Shown here: positions 1 to 7,547 of the stretch, piece by piece | How positions within the stretch are numbered: position 1 is the stretch's first letter | How the letters are laid out: every line of letters starts with the position of its first letter | NCBI GenBank assembly: GCA_937879825.1 | Contig: CALFMQ010000441.1 | Span: 1 to 7,900, forward strand | Reading direction: 5' to 3' | Source of the DNA: an uncultured Phycisphaerales bacterium | Lineage (GTDB): Bacteria > Planctomycetota > Phycisphaerae > Phycisphaerales > UBA1924 | Length of the DNA stretch: 7,900 nt | Notes under the pieces: generated by a model | The model's database searches: none | Seen by the model: the letters and a program-made list of their open reading frames with translations, nothing else | Told to the model about the DNA's origin: nothing | Program-made: the position numbers and the translations under genes

Positions 1-212
1 TCGATGCCGACGATGCGCCCCTTGGGGCCGACGATCTCCGAGGCCGCCTGCATCCAGGAGCCCGGCGCACACCCGAGGTCCAACAAGGTGTCGCCCTTCT
101 TGAGGATGCGTCGCGACTCGTTGATTTGCAACAACTTGTACGCGGAGCGCGCGGCGTACCCCTCGGCCTTGGCCTTATTGAAATACTCGTCGTGGAGAAT
201 CCGGCGTGCCAC
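1..212 (-). CDS. rlmE: RlmE/FtsJ-type 23S rRNA (uridine-2'-O-)methyltransferase, N-terminal part
   Basis: This is the first 70 codons of a gene that continues off the left edge. RlmE (FtsJ/RrmJ) uses S-adenosylmethionine to methylate the 2'-hydroxyl of a uridine in the 23S rRNA A-loop, in the cytoplasm, late in 50S assembly. Seen in the reverse-strand translation: an N-terminal DEYFNKAKAEGYAARSAYKL block (residues 8-27), matching the family's conserved Arg-Ser-x-x-(Y/F)-Lys-Leu segment. K26 is the likely first lysine of the K-D-K-E catalytic tetrad. SAM-binding motif I follows, DLGCAPGSW at 45-53. The other tetrad residues lie outside the window. I chose the GTG at 212 because MARR-like starts just before the HDEYF block are usual. 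A CTCCT on the plus strand (225-229) reads as AGGAG 12 nt upstream, which is rather far. The gene is divergent from the efflux operon. The family call is firm; the exact start is less so. Confidence 0.88.
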   Translation of the reverse strand, partial: MARRILHDEYFNKAKAEGYAARSAYKLLQINESRRILKKGDTLLDLGCAPGSWMQAASEIVGPKGRIVGI

Positions 213-260
213 GGCGGCGAACAACTCCTGAAAGAACCGCCTTCGCAATGCCAAGGATAC

Positions 261-300
261 GGGCGGGGACGGGACAGGGGGGACAACGGGGCGGGGGCGG
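261..300 (+). other. G-run tract with G-quadruplex potential
   Basis: The plus strand carries six runs of three or more G: 261-263, 265-268, 271-273, 277-282, 288-291 and 293-297, followed by GG at 299-300. The gaps are 1 to 5 nt. This satisfies the classical four-run G-quadruplex pattern several times over. The pentamer GGGAC also recurs at 266-270, 271-275 and 280-284. The tract begins 49 bp upstream of the rlmE start and ends about 150 bp before the efflux operon. Actual folding is not shown by sequence alone. Confidence 0.6.
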
Positions 301-378
301 CGCATTCCTTGATGTGCCGATCGCTACGCTCGGCTACTGTATCCCTGTCATTCCCCCAACTCCTACGACGAGACAGGG
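273..378. repeat. Three GACAGGG heptamers, two forming an inverted repeat
   Basis: GACAGGG is present in direct orientation at 273-279 and 372-378, and inverted (CCCTGTC) at 343-349. The last two extend to an 8-bp perfect inverted repeat, TCCCTGTC (342-349) and GACAGGGA (372-379), separated by 22 nt. The position just upstream of the efflux operon suits an operator for a dimeric regulator or an RNA hairpin with a long loop. No regulator gene is in the window, so the role is inferred only. Confidence 0.45.
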
Positions 379-452
379 AACCTTCCGCCTCCGACGCCGG
401 TAGTACCAAGACTCCCTGCGAGTGATTGTCCCGACCCAACAAGCCCACGGAG

Positions 453-1868
453 ATGCGCGTGCGGTCATTCTGGAAAGTCGTCAAGTGGCTCGTCGGCCTT
501 GGGTTCGCGATGCTCATCATCGTGGGCGGCGCGGGCATCCTCCTCTGGCCACGCATTCAGGAAGCGATCAAGAGCCAGGGCGGGAACTCCGGCACCATCG
601 TGTTCGTCGAGGAGACCGTCACGGGCGACATCGTCCGCACGATCAACGCGCCGGGCACCGTCAAGGCCAAGTCCGAGATCGAACTCTCGGCCCGAGTCTC
701 GGCGACCATCCAGGAACTGCCCTTCGAGGAGGGCGACACGGTACGCGCGGGCGATGTCGTGATCCGACTGGACTCCAAGGACCTCGAGGCCGAGGTCGCA
801 GCGGGCGAGGCGCAGCTGCTGGCCGAGCAGGCGGGGTACGAGGCGAACCGGTCGGCGCTGGCCGCCGAAGAGGCGCGGATCGCGGGCACCAAGGCCTCCT
901 TCGAGGCGGCCGAGCGCGAGTGGAAGCGCCAGCGCGGGCTCCGAGAGACGGGCGACAACACCGAGACCGAACTCGACGCGGCTTACGCCGACTACGAGCG
1001 CCAGCGCGCCGGGTACGAGGCCGCCCAGACAAACCTCGACTCGATGCGCCGGAATGTGGACGCGGCACAGGCGCGCGTCAAGCTCGCCGAGGCCAACCTC
1101 GATCGCTCCCGCGAGAACCTCCGCTACGCGATCATCAAGACGCCGATCGACGGCATCGTGACGGCGCTTAACGCAGAAGTCGGCGAACTCGTCGTCACCG
1201 GCACGATGAACAACCCCGGCACCGTCATCATGAAGGTGGCCGACCTCTCCGAGATGCTCGTCGAGACGCGCGTCAACGAGCCCGACATCCCCAAGATTCA
1301 TCCGGGCCAGGAAGCGCGGGTGTACATCAACGGCTTCGGCGACCGCGAGTTCCAGGGCGTCGTGAAGAAGGTCGGCCTCGAGACGCGCCGGTACACGGAC
1401 AACACGGTGTACTTCGATGTCGAGACAGCGCTGCAACTCGTAGAGGGCGAGCAGATGTTCGCCGGGCTCACCGCGAACGTGGACATCGAGATCGAGACGC
1501 TGGCGAACGCGGTGATCGTGCCCAGCCAGTCGGTCGTGGACAAGCGCGTCGAGGAACTGCCGCTCGAGGTGCGCAACCTGCTCACGCCCGAAGAACGCAA
1601 GAAGACCTTCGCGCGCTGCGTATTCCTGATGGAGGACGGCAAGGCGAAACTCACGCCGGTGCACATCGGCGCGTCGGACCTCAACCAGACGGCGATCACC
1701 AAGGGACTCATCGCCGGGCAAAAAGTCGTGTCGGGCCCGTTCCGGGCGCTGCAGTCGCTCGGGAACAACGACGCGATCCGCCTCGAGAAGATCGAAGATG
1801 ATCAGGCGAAGCCGGCGTCCGCCGAGACCGTGGCCAGTGACGACGAGACTTCGTCGTCGGAGTCGTAA
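453..1868 (+). CDS. MacA-like periplasmic adaptor (HlyD/RND-MFP family) of an ABC efflux system
   Basis: This is the membrane-fusion protein that links the inner-membrane ABC transporter to the outer-membrane factor. Numbered from the ATG at 453 (471 aa), residues 12-32 are a single membrane anchor after a short basic N-terminus. The first lipoyl half follows, with EEGDTVRAGDVVIRLD near residues 90-105. An Ala/Glu/Arg-rich coiled-coil hairpin spans about 107-222. The second lipoyl half begins at TPIDGIVTALNAEVGELV (from 230). A beta-barrel comes next, then a membrane-proximal domain with VIVPSQSVV near 354-362. The tail is rich in Ser, Asp and Glu. The start is uncertain. The frame opens at TTG 426, and GTG 459 has the best-spaced Shine-Dalgarno (ACGGAG, 6 nt away). 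The ATG at 453 is a compromise that keeps the basic residues before the anchor. The ATPase gene follows after 23 nt. Substrate cannot be inferred. Confidence 0.9.
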   Translation: MRVRSFWKVVKWLVGLGFAMLIIVGGAGILLWPRIQEAIKSQGGNSGTIVFVEETVTGDIVRTINAPGTVKAKSEIELSARVSATIQELPFEEGDTVRAGDVVIRLDSKDLEAEVAAGEAQLLAEQAGYEANRSALAAEEARIAGTKASFEAAEREWKRQRGLRETGDNTETELDAAYADYERQRAGYEAAQTNLDSMRRNVDAAQARVKLAEANLDRSRENLRYAIIKTPIDGIVTALNAEVGELVVTGTMNNPGTVIMKVADLSEMLVETRVNEPDIPKIHPGQEARVYINGFGDREFQGVVKKVGLETRRYTDNTVYFDVETALQLVEGEQMFAGLTANVDIEIETLANAVIVPSQSVVDKRVEELPLEVRNLLTPEERKKTFARCVFLMEDGKAKLTPVHIGASDLNQTAITKGLIAGQKVVSGPFRALQSLGNNDAIRLEKIEDDQAKPASAETVASDDETSSSES

Positions 1869-1877
1869 TCCCGCAAC

Positions 1878-1882
1878 AGGAG
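1878..1882 (+). promoter_or_regulatory. Ribosome binding site of the ABC ATPase gene
   Basis: AGGAG lies 9 nt before the GTG at 1892 and supports that start. It sits in the 23-nt gap after the adaptor stop codon, so the ATPase has its own initiation signal, unlike the two genes after it, which overlap their predecessors. Confidence 0.65.
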
Positions 1883-1891
1883 CCGGCTCCC

Positions 1892-2661
<770 letters not shown>

Positions 2662-2665
<4 letters not shown>

Positions 2666-3903
2666 CCATCCTCCGCGTCATCTTCCAGACCGTGCTCATG
2701 GCGCTCTCGCAAGTGTGGGCCAACAAGCTCCGCTCGTTCCTCACGGCGCTGGGAATCATCATCGGTGTGGCCGCGGTCACCGCTGTGATCGCCGGGCTCA
2801 ACGGCATGAAGCAGTTCGTGCTCGATGAGTTCTCGACGTTCGGCGCAAAAATGGTGTTCGTTGACGGCGAACGCCCCGAGTCGATGCGCGGCAAGGTGTC
2901 GTGGCGCGATGTGCAACTCGATCTCACCGAGGTCCGCGCCATCGCCGACAACTGCGAGTCGATCGAGCGCATCACGCCCATCTGGTGGGGCGGGTACCCG
3001 GTGCGATCGGGCGATGTTATCCGCGACGGCGTGCCCGCGATGGGCATCTGGCCGCAGTGGCACGAGATCGAGAATCGATACGTCATCCGCGGGCGCCCGT
3101 TCTCGACCATCGACGAGGACGAGGGACGCCAGGTCTGCCTCATCAACGAGCAGGCGATCGTCGAACTCGAACTCGACCGCGACCCCGTGGGCGACATCAT
3201 CTACATCTCCGACCGGCGCTTCGAGATCGTGGGCATCGTCGAGACGAAAGACCTCTCGGCGATGTTCGGCGGCAACGATACCCGGACCGAGGTCTTTGTC
3301 CCGTTCTCCGTCGCGAAACGCCTCAACCCATTCGGGTGGATCAACTACGCATTAGCGCAGCTCCGAAATCCGGAGGACGCCGACGAGGTCGTGCCGCAGA
3401 TCAGGCATGTGCTCCGAACGATGCGCGGGCTGCAGCCCGAGGACGAGGACACCTTCTCGATCGGCGTGGCCCAGCAGTTCATCGACCAGTTCAAGAAAAT
3501 CGCGTCCGTCCTCACAGCCGTGGCGGGCGGCATCGTGGGAATCTCGCTGCTCGTCGGCGGCGTGGGCATCATGAACATCATGCTGGTGTCCGTGTCCGAG
3601 CGCACACGCGAGATCGGGCTCCGCAAGGCGGTCGGCGCCCGTCCCGCGGTGATCTTGCTGCAGTTCCTCACCGAGGCCGTCACGCTCTGCCTCGTCGGCG
3701 GATACATCGGGCTGGTGATGGGCCAGGCGCTGGCGCTGCTCATCAATCAGGCGATGCCCGAGGGCTTCCCGCCGGCGGTCATCCCGACATGGGCCGTGGT
3801 GCTCGCGTTCGGCTTCTCCACCGCGGTCGGGCTCATCTTCGGTATGTGGCCCGCGATCAAGGCATCACGACTCGACCCCATCGAGGCCCTGCGACATGAA
3901 TGA
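2662..3903 (+). CDS. MacB-type ABC transporter permease (FtsX-like)
   Basis: This is the inner-membrane subunit that converts ATP hydrolysis into movement of a large periplasmic domain. The 413 residues show the four-helix MacB topology. The NKLRSFLTALGIIIGV segment leads into TM1 (about 27-46). A periplasmic MacB-type core domain occupies about 50-275. Three more helices lie near 280-306, 330-358 and 373-398. The cytoplasmic loop after TM2 carries SERTREIGLRKAVGAR (from 312), a hallmark of the family that contacts the ATPase. The C-terminus ends in AIKASRLDPIEALR, also diagnostic. The GTG start at 2662 overlaps the ATPase stop by 4 nt, and the stop overlaps the next start by 8 nt. LolC/E lipoprotein-release permeases share the fold, but the neighbouring adaptor and outer-membrane factor favour a MacB role. 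Confidence 0.95.
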
Positions 3904-5587
3904 CCGTCTCCGACTGGTTCTCTCCCTCTCGGCGCTGGCGCTCTGCGCCGGGTGCGTCCGCTCGCCCTTCGCGACCGACCCCGACGAACTGGGCACCCGC
4001 TACCCGCTGAGCCGCCTGCGCTCGATCGACAACATGGACATGTCGCGCTACGCCCAGGGCGAGGCCAGCACGCCGCCGACGGATGTGGACACGAGCCAGC
4101 CGCCGCCCGACCCCTTCGCCGGGCTCGACCGCTACGAGCTGTCGCTCGAACAGACCCGCGCGTGGACGCTCGAGAACAACCTCGATCTCCAAACCGTGCT
4201 CGTCGACCCCTCGATCGCGGCGCTCGATGTCAGCGCCGAGGAGGCGCGTTTCGAGTCGGTCTTCCGCACGACCGCGCGCTACTCCGACTTCGATCAGCCC
4301 ACCGACTCCACGCTCTCGGGCAGCCAGTTCAACACGCTCAACATCACGCCCGAGATTTCCATCCCGCTCCGGACCGGCGGGAGCATCTCCGCGTCGCTCC
4401 CGATCAACCGCTCCGAGACCGACAATGTGTTCTCGACGCTCAATCCTTCCTTTACGAGCGATCTGCAGTTCTCGATCTCCCAGCCGCTCCTGCGCAACGC
4501 CGGCCGCCGCGCCAACATCCATCCCATCCGCATCGCCGCCCTCGGCGCGCAGATCACAGAGGCGCGCACCAAACTCGAGGTCATCCGCGCCGTCGCCGAC
4601 GCCGACCGCGCCTACTGGCGCCTGTACGCCGCCCGCCGGCTGCTGCTGGTCCGCAAGGAGCAGTACGACCTCGCCAAAGCGCAGCTGGACCGCGTCGAGC
4701 GCCGCCACGAGGCGGGCGCCGAGGCGGATGTCGAACTCATCCGCGCCGAGGCGGGGCTCGCCGACCGAATCGAGGGCATCATCATCGCAGCAAACGATGT
4801 CCGCGCCCGCCAGCGCGACCTCAAGCGCATCATGAACGCCGACTCACTCGGCCCGGCGACCGAGATCGAACTCCTCCCGATGACCGATCCCGACCCGATG
4901 TTCTTCGAACTCAACCGCGAAGCGCTGGTCTCCGATGCGCTGGCCTACCGCTCCGAGATGCTCGAACTCGAACTCCAACTCGCCCAGGACGCCTCGACCA
5001 TCGACTTCTCACGCAACCAGATGCTCCCCTCGGCCGCGCTCGATTACACCTACCGCGTCAACGGCCTGGGCGACTCGTTCACGAGTTCGATGGGCGTGCT
5101 CCGCGAGAACAACTTCGAAGACTGGTCGCTCGGGTTGACATTCGAGACGCCGATCGGCAATCACGCCGCCCACTCGCGCTACCACCAGGCGATCCTGCGC
5201 CGCCTCCAGCGCCTCTCCACGCGCGAGGCGCGCAAGATGGCCATCACGCAGGAAGTCCTCAACGCCGCCGATCAACTCGAAACCACCTGGCAGCGCATCA
5301 TCGCGGCACGCCAGAGCGTCATCCTCCAGACGCGCCAGTACGCCGCCGAACAGCGCCAGTTCGAACTCGGTCGGCGCACCAGCACCGATGTGCTCGACGC
5401 CGCCGCATCGCTCGCCCAGGCGCAGAGCGCCGAGATTTCAGCCCTCGCCGACTACCAGATCGCGCAGATCGACCTCGCCTTCGCCACCGGGACGCTCCTC
5501 GGCGCCGGCAAGATCGACTGGCAGCCGCGAACCACGCCTCAGACGGATCATTCCTACACCGACGGCCAGCCGCGCATCGGCGGGTGA
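3896..5587 (+). CDS. TolC-like outer-membrane efflux factor (OEP family), probable lipoprotein
   Basis: This is the outer-membrane exit duct of the tripartite pump. It would act as a trimer with a beta-barrel in the outer membrane and a periplasmic alpha-helical tunnel. The 563-residue product starts with a signal peptide ending LCAGC, so Cys20 could be lipidated as in the OprM/CusC type. The -3 residue is Cys rather than the usual Leu, so lipidation is probable, not certain. A Pro-rich linker precedes two OEP repeats, about 80-310 and 335-545. Family marks are SISQPLLRNAGRRAN near 192-206 in the first repeat, and ETPIGN near 417 plus FELGRRTSTDVLDAAASLAQ (from 489) in the second. The ATG at 3896 lies inside the permease coding sequence (8-nt overlap), implying coupled translation. 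It is the last gene of the operon, and the next gene is convergent only 6 bp away. Confidence 0.93.
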   Translation: MNDRLRLVLSLSALALCAGCVRSPFATDPDELGTRYPLSRLRSIDNMDMSRYAQGEASTPPTDVDTSQPPPDPFAGLDRYELSLEQTRAWTLENNLDLQTVLVDPSIAALDVSAEEARFESVFRTTARYSDFDQPTDSTLSGSQFNTLNITPEISIPLRTGGSISASLPINRSETDNVFSTLNPSFTSDLQFSISQPLLRNAGRRANIHPIRIAALGAQITEARTKLEVIRAVADADRAYWRLYAARRLLLVRKEQYDLAKAQLDRVERRHEAGAEADVELIRAEAGLADRIEGIIIAANDVRARQRDLKRIMNADSLGPATEIELLPMTDPDPMFFELNREALVSDALAYRSEMLELELQLAQDASTIDFSRNQMLPSAALDYTYRVNGLGDSFTSSMGVLRENNFEDWSLGLTFETPIGNHAAHSRYHQAILRRLQRLSTREARKMAITQEVLNAADQLETTWQRIIAARQSVILQTRQYAAEQRQFELGRRTSTDVLDAAASLAQAQSAEISALADYQIAQIDLAFATGTLLGAGKIDWQPRTTPQTDHSYTDGQPRIGG

Positions 5588-5597
5588 GCCGGCTCAC
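5584..5597. repeat. 14-bp perfect palindrome spanning both convergent stop codons
   Basis: GTGAGCCGGCTCAC is its own reverse complement. It contains the TGA of the efflux factor gene (5585-5587) and the TGA of the opposite-strand gene (plus-strand TCA, 5594-5596). As RNA it could form a 5-bp stem with a CCGG loop in either direction. No T-run follows on either side, so it is at best a weak bidirectional terminator. Part of the symmetry comes simply from two TGA stops facing each other. Confidence 0.4.
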
Positions 5598-7429
5598 TTC
5601 GCGTTGCGGATCTCGTCCAACTGGCTCTTGATGTTCTGGGCGCGCCGGTCGCTCGCCCGCTCGAGCCAGTACACATACCGATTGCCGATCTTGAACCAGT
5701 TGCTCTGCGTCGCGAACACCGCCGCGAAGTCCGGCTTGGTCGTCCGCGAATACGCGTGCGCGTAGAGTTCCAGCAGCACATCGCCGCGCTTCGCGTCCTC
5801 GAGCATGCTCTCGGCGCGCTGCAGTGCCTCCAGCGCGAACGGCCCGTCGTTAATGAACTCGTCGATCACCGCCTTGTAGCAATCGTACGCCTTGCCCTTC
5901 TCGCCCGCTTTCTCCCACATCTTTCCCTGCTCGATCTTGCAGTAGGCGACGAGGTCCTTGCGCTTGCCGCAGGTCTTGCCCAGACGCTCCCAGAAGGTGT
6001 CGCGGTCTTTGACATCCTCGATCGTGTCGATCATGGGCGAGAGAATGTCCACCGTGAAGTCCGGGTAGCGGTTCTTGCACAGGCGGTCGAGCACCTCAGC
6101 CCATCGCTGCTTGTCGTCGAGCGACAGGCGGCGCCCCCGCGCTAGATCCGCGACGCGATGCCACGAGTTCGTGTATCCCGGGCACAGCCGCAGCGACTGC
6201 TCGATGAGACTCAACTGATCGCCGATCGTCGCTCCGCGCGGTTTCAGTTCATCAAGCCCCGCCGGCGCCGGCGGCGGATACGAGTCCGCGCGGTCGAGCC
6301 GCGCCATCCGCTCCGCCGCGTCGAGGAACGCCGACGCCCGTCGCACATCGCGCGGCGACGCACCGATCATCTCCGCCAGCACCGAGACATCGGAGTCGGA
6401 GATCATGCCCTTGCGCTGCGGGTCCTCCGTGTTGCCGCGGACACCCTGGTACTCCTCGTAGCGCCCCTCATCGAAGTTCCACGCGGCCGTCCGACCCTGC
6501 TTTTCCAGATAGCCGACCCAGGCGTGCCCGACCTGCCCGCCGCGCCCGGTCGTGTACACCGCCGGCACGCCGATCGACTTACCGACCGTCACGGCGAAGT
6601 ACGCCTGATCGGCGCAAACGCCGCCGTACTTCTTGATGTTGGGCAGGTTGAACCCGAGTTCGGTGACCTTTTTCTTCTTGTTGTGCAGGAAGTGCTCGTA
6701 GTCGTAGGCGATGTTGAAGAACTGCTTGCCGATCGCCCGGTTGCCCGCGTAGTTCGACAGCGCCCAGTTGATCTCGTTGAGCGTCGCCGGGTTATCAACG
6801 ACGAACACAAGCAGCTCGCCCGGCACGCCCTTGAGGCCGTAATACATCTTCCGTTCATTGTCAGCGTAGAACTTCCAGATCTTCTCGGGCGACTCGCTCG
6901 TCACCTGGTTCTCGTTGATCTGTCGCACGAGCGGCAGGTCGTGGACCACGCAGACCGCGGCCGTCAGCGTCGCGAACTCGTTGAGTCGGTCATCCTTGCC
7001 CTGCGCCGCGCGGAGCGTGTCGAGCGTGTTGTAGACACCGGCGAGGTTGTCCGCCTTCTCATCAACAAGGAACGCGAGCGTCCGCGCCAGCGTGTCGTTG
7101 TCGCGCAGATACCCAAGTCGCTCCACCGCCTTACTCTTGTCCGCAGCCGGGAGTTGCCGCGTCAGGCGCACCGCGAACGCCGCGTCCTCGAACAGATCCG
7201 GCTGATCGTCGCCCGCGTACGCGATGGCCGAGTCGAAGATGCGCGAGAACTCCGCCTGCGCCTTCTCGAAGTCGCCCGATTCCCCCAGCGCCTCCCACGC
7301 GTCACGCAGTTGGATGGCGACGGTATCGGCGACGGCCCGCTTCTCGCTCGCAGACTGCGCCGAGGCGACGGGGGCGAGCAGCGCGAACGCCAGAAGTCCG
7401 AGCAGCATGGAGACAAGGCGGGTCGTCAT
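5594..7429 (-). CDS. Secreted transglutaminase-like (cysteine protease fold) protein with helical repeats
   Basis: This 611-residue protein has no gene name that I recognise. A Sec signal peptide is clear: basic MTTR, a hydrophobic core at 5-20, and cleavage after VASA (24). Residues 30-250 look mainly helical. A transglutaminase-like core follows, with GGVCADQAYFAV (nucleophile Cys272), GHAWVGYL (His302) and WNFDEGRY (Asp320), in the right order and at plausible distances for the Cys-His-Asp triad. Such domains cleave or cross-link peptide or amide bonds. Residues 400-605 look like TPR-type helical hairpins, with five cysteines (416, 451, 487, 497, 517). I chose the ATG at 7429 because it begins the signal peptide and has GGAG 7 nt upstream; the frame extends to 7528 without a sensible start. 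The gene is downstream of thiC on the same strand and convergent with the efflux operon. Substrate and biological role are unknown. Confidence 0.85.
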   Translation of the reverse strand: MTTRLVSMLLGLLAFALLAPVASAQSASEKRAVADTVAIQLRDAWEALGESGDFEKAQAEFSRIFDSAIAYAGDDQPDLFEDAAFAVRLTRQLPAADKSKAVERLGYLRDNDTLARTLAFLVDEKADNLAGVYNTLDTLRAAQGKDDRLNEFATLTAAVCVVHDLPLVRQINENQVTSESPEKIWKFYADNERKMYYGLKGVPGELLVFVVDNPATLNEINWALSNYAGNRAIGKQFFNIAYDYEHFLHNKKKKVTELGFNLPNIKKYGGVCADQAYFAVTVGKSIGVPAVYTTGRGGQVGHAWVGYLEKQGRTAAWNFDEGRYEEYQGVRGNTEDPQRKGMISDSDVSVLAEMIGASPRDVRRASAFLDAAERMARLDRADSYPPPAPAGLDELKPRGATIGDQLSLIEQSLRLCPGYTNSWHRVADLARGRRLSLDDKQRWAEVLDRLCKNRYPDFTVDILSPMIDTIEDVKDRDTFWERLGKTCGKRKDLVAYCKIEQGKMWEKAGEKGKAYDCYKAVIDEFINDGPFALEALQRAESMLEDAKRGDVLLELYAHAYSRTTKPDFAAVFATQSNWFKIGNRYVYWLERASDRRAQNIKSQLDEIRNAK

Positions 7430-7450
7430 CGAGGGGCTCCGGAAGGACCG

Positions 7451-7479
7451 AGGTGATGACAGTGTAAGTGCCGTGTCAA
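7451..7479 (-). promoter_or_regulatory. Possible promoter of the transglutaminase-like gene
   Basis: A perfect TTGACA hexamer reads on the minus strand from 7479 to 7474, 44 bp before the start codon, in otherwise GC-rich DNA. No good -10 lies at 16-18 nt. TCACCT (7456-7451) has the right spacing but a poor match, and TACACT (7466-7461) has a better match but sits only 7 nt away. The -35-like element alone suggests that this gene has its own promoter rather than depending on thiC. Confidence 0.3.
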
Positions 7480-7499
7480 GCGCCAAATTGTGTCCTCCC

Positions 7500-7525
7500 C
7501 CGATCCCCATCGGTGAGGTCACCGA
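7500..7525. repeat. Overlapping inverted repeats downstream of thiC
   Basis: TCGGTGA (7510-7516) and TCACCGA (7519-7525) form a 16-bp dyad with a 2-bp centre. CCGAT (7500-7504) and ATCGG (7509-7513) form a second stem with a 4-nt CCCC loop. They share bases, so the two RNA stems would exclude each other. They start 23 bp past the thiC stop. With no T-run they are weak candidates for a thiC terminator; a protein-binding site is equally possible. Confidence 0.35.
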
Positions 7526-7547
7526 CAAGCCGACCCGCTGAGCCGTC

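Larger units (their letters stand above)
213..452. promoter_or_regulatory. Divergent intergenic region between rlmE and the efflux operon
   Basis: These 240 bp separate two divergent genes and must hold both promoters unless transcription starts further away. I see no convincing -35/-10 pair for either direction. The best plus-strand candidate is TTGATG at 309-314 with TACTGT at 335-340, but the 20-nt spacing is poor. Two patterned elements lie inside and are listed separately: a G-run tract (261-300) and GACAGGG repeats (273-279, 343-349, 372-378). Open frames crossing here have no recognisable product. Confidence 0.5.

Noticed and set aside
126..425. Plus-strand open frame covering the rlmE start and the intergenic region
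   Set aside because: Half of it is antisense to rlmE and the rest translates the G-rich tract into Gly/Arg runs. It has no ribosome binding site and no family resemblance.
3857..4708. 283-codon open frame on the minus strand across the permease/outer-membrane factor junction
   Set aside because: It lies antisense to two well-recognised genes and has a low-complexity translation.
6158..7456. 432-codon open frame on the plus strand opposite the transglutaminase-like gene
   Set aside because: Its composition is Arg/Val-rich with no recognisable domain, whereas the opposite strand has a signal peptide and a catalytic core.
7430..7528. 33-codon N-terminal extension of the transglutaminase-like protein
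   Set aside because: It would place a long polar stretch before a good signal peptide, crosses the dyads and the TTGACA element, and lacks a ribosome binding site. The ATG at 7429 has GGAG at 7 nt.
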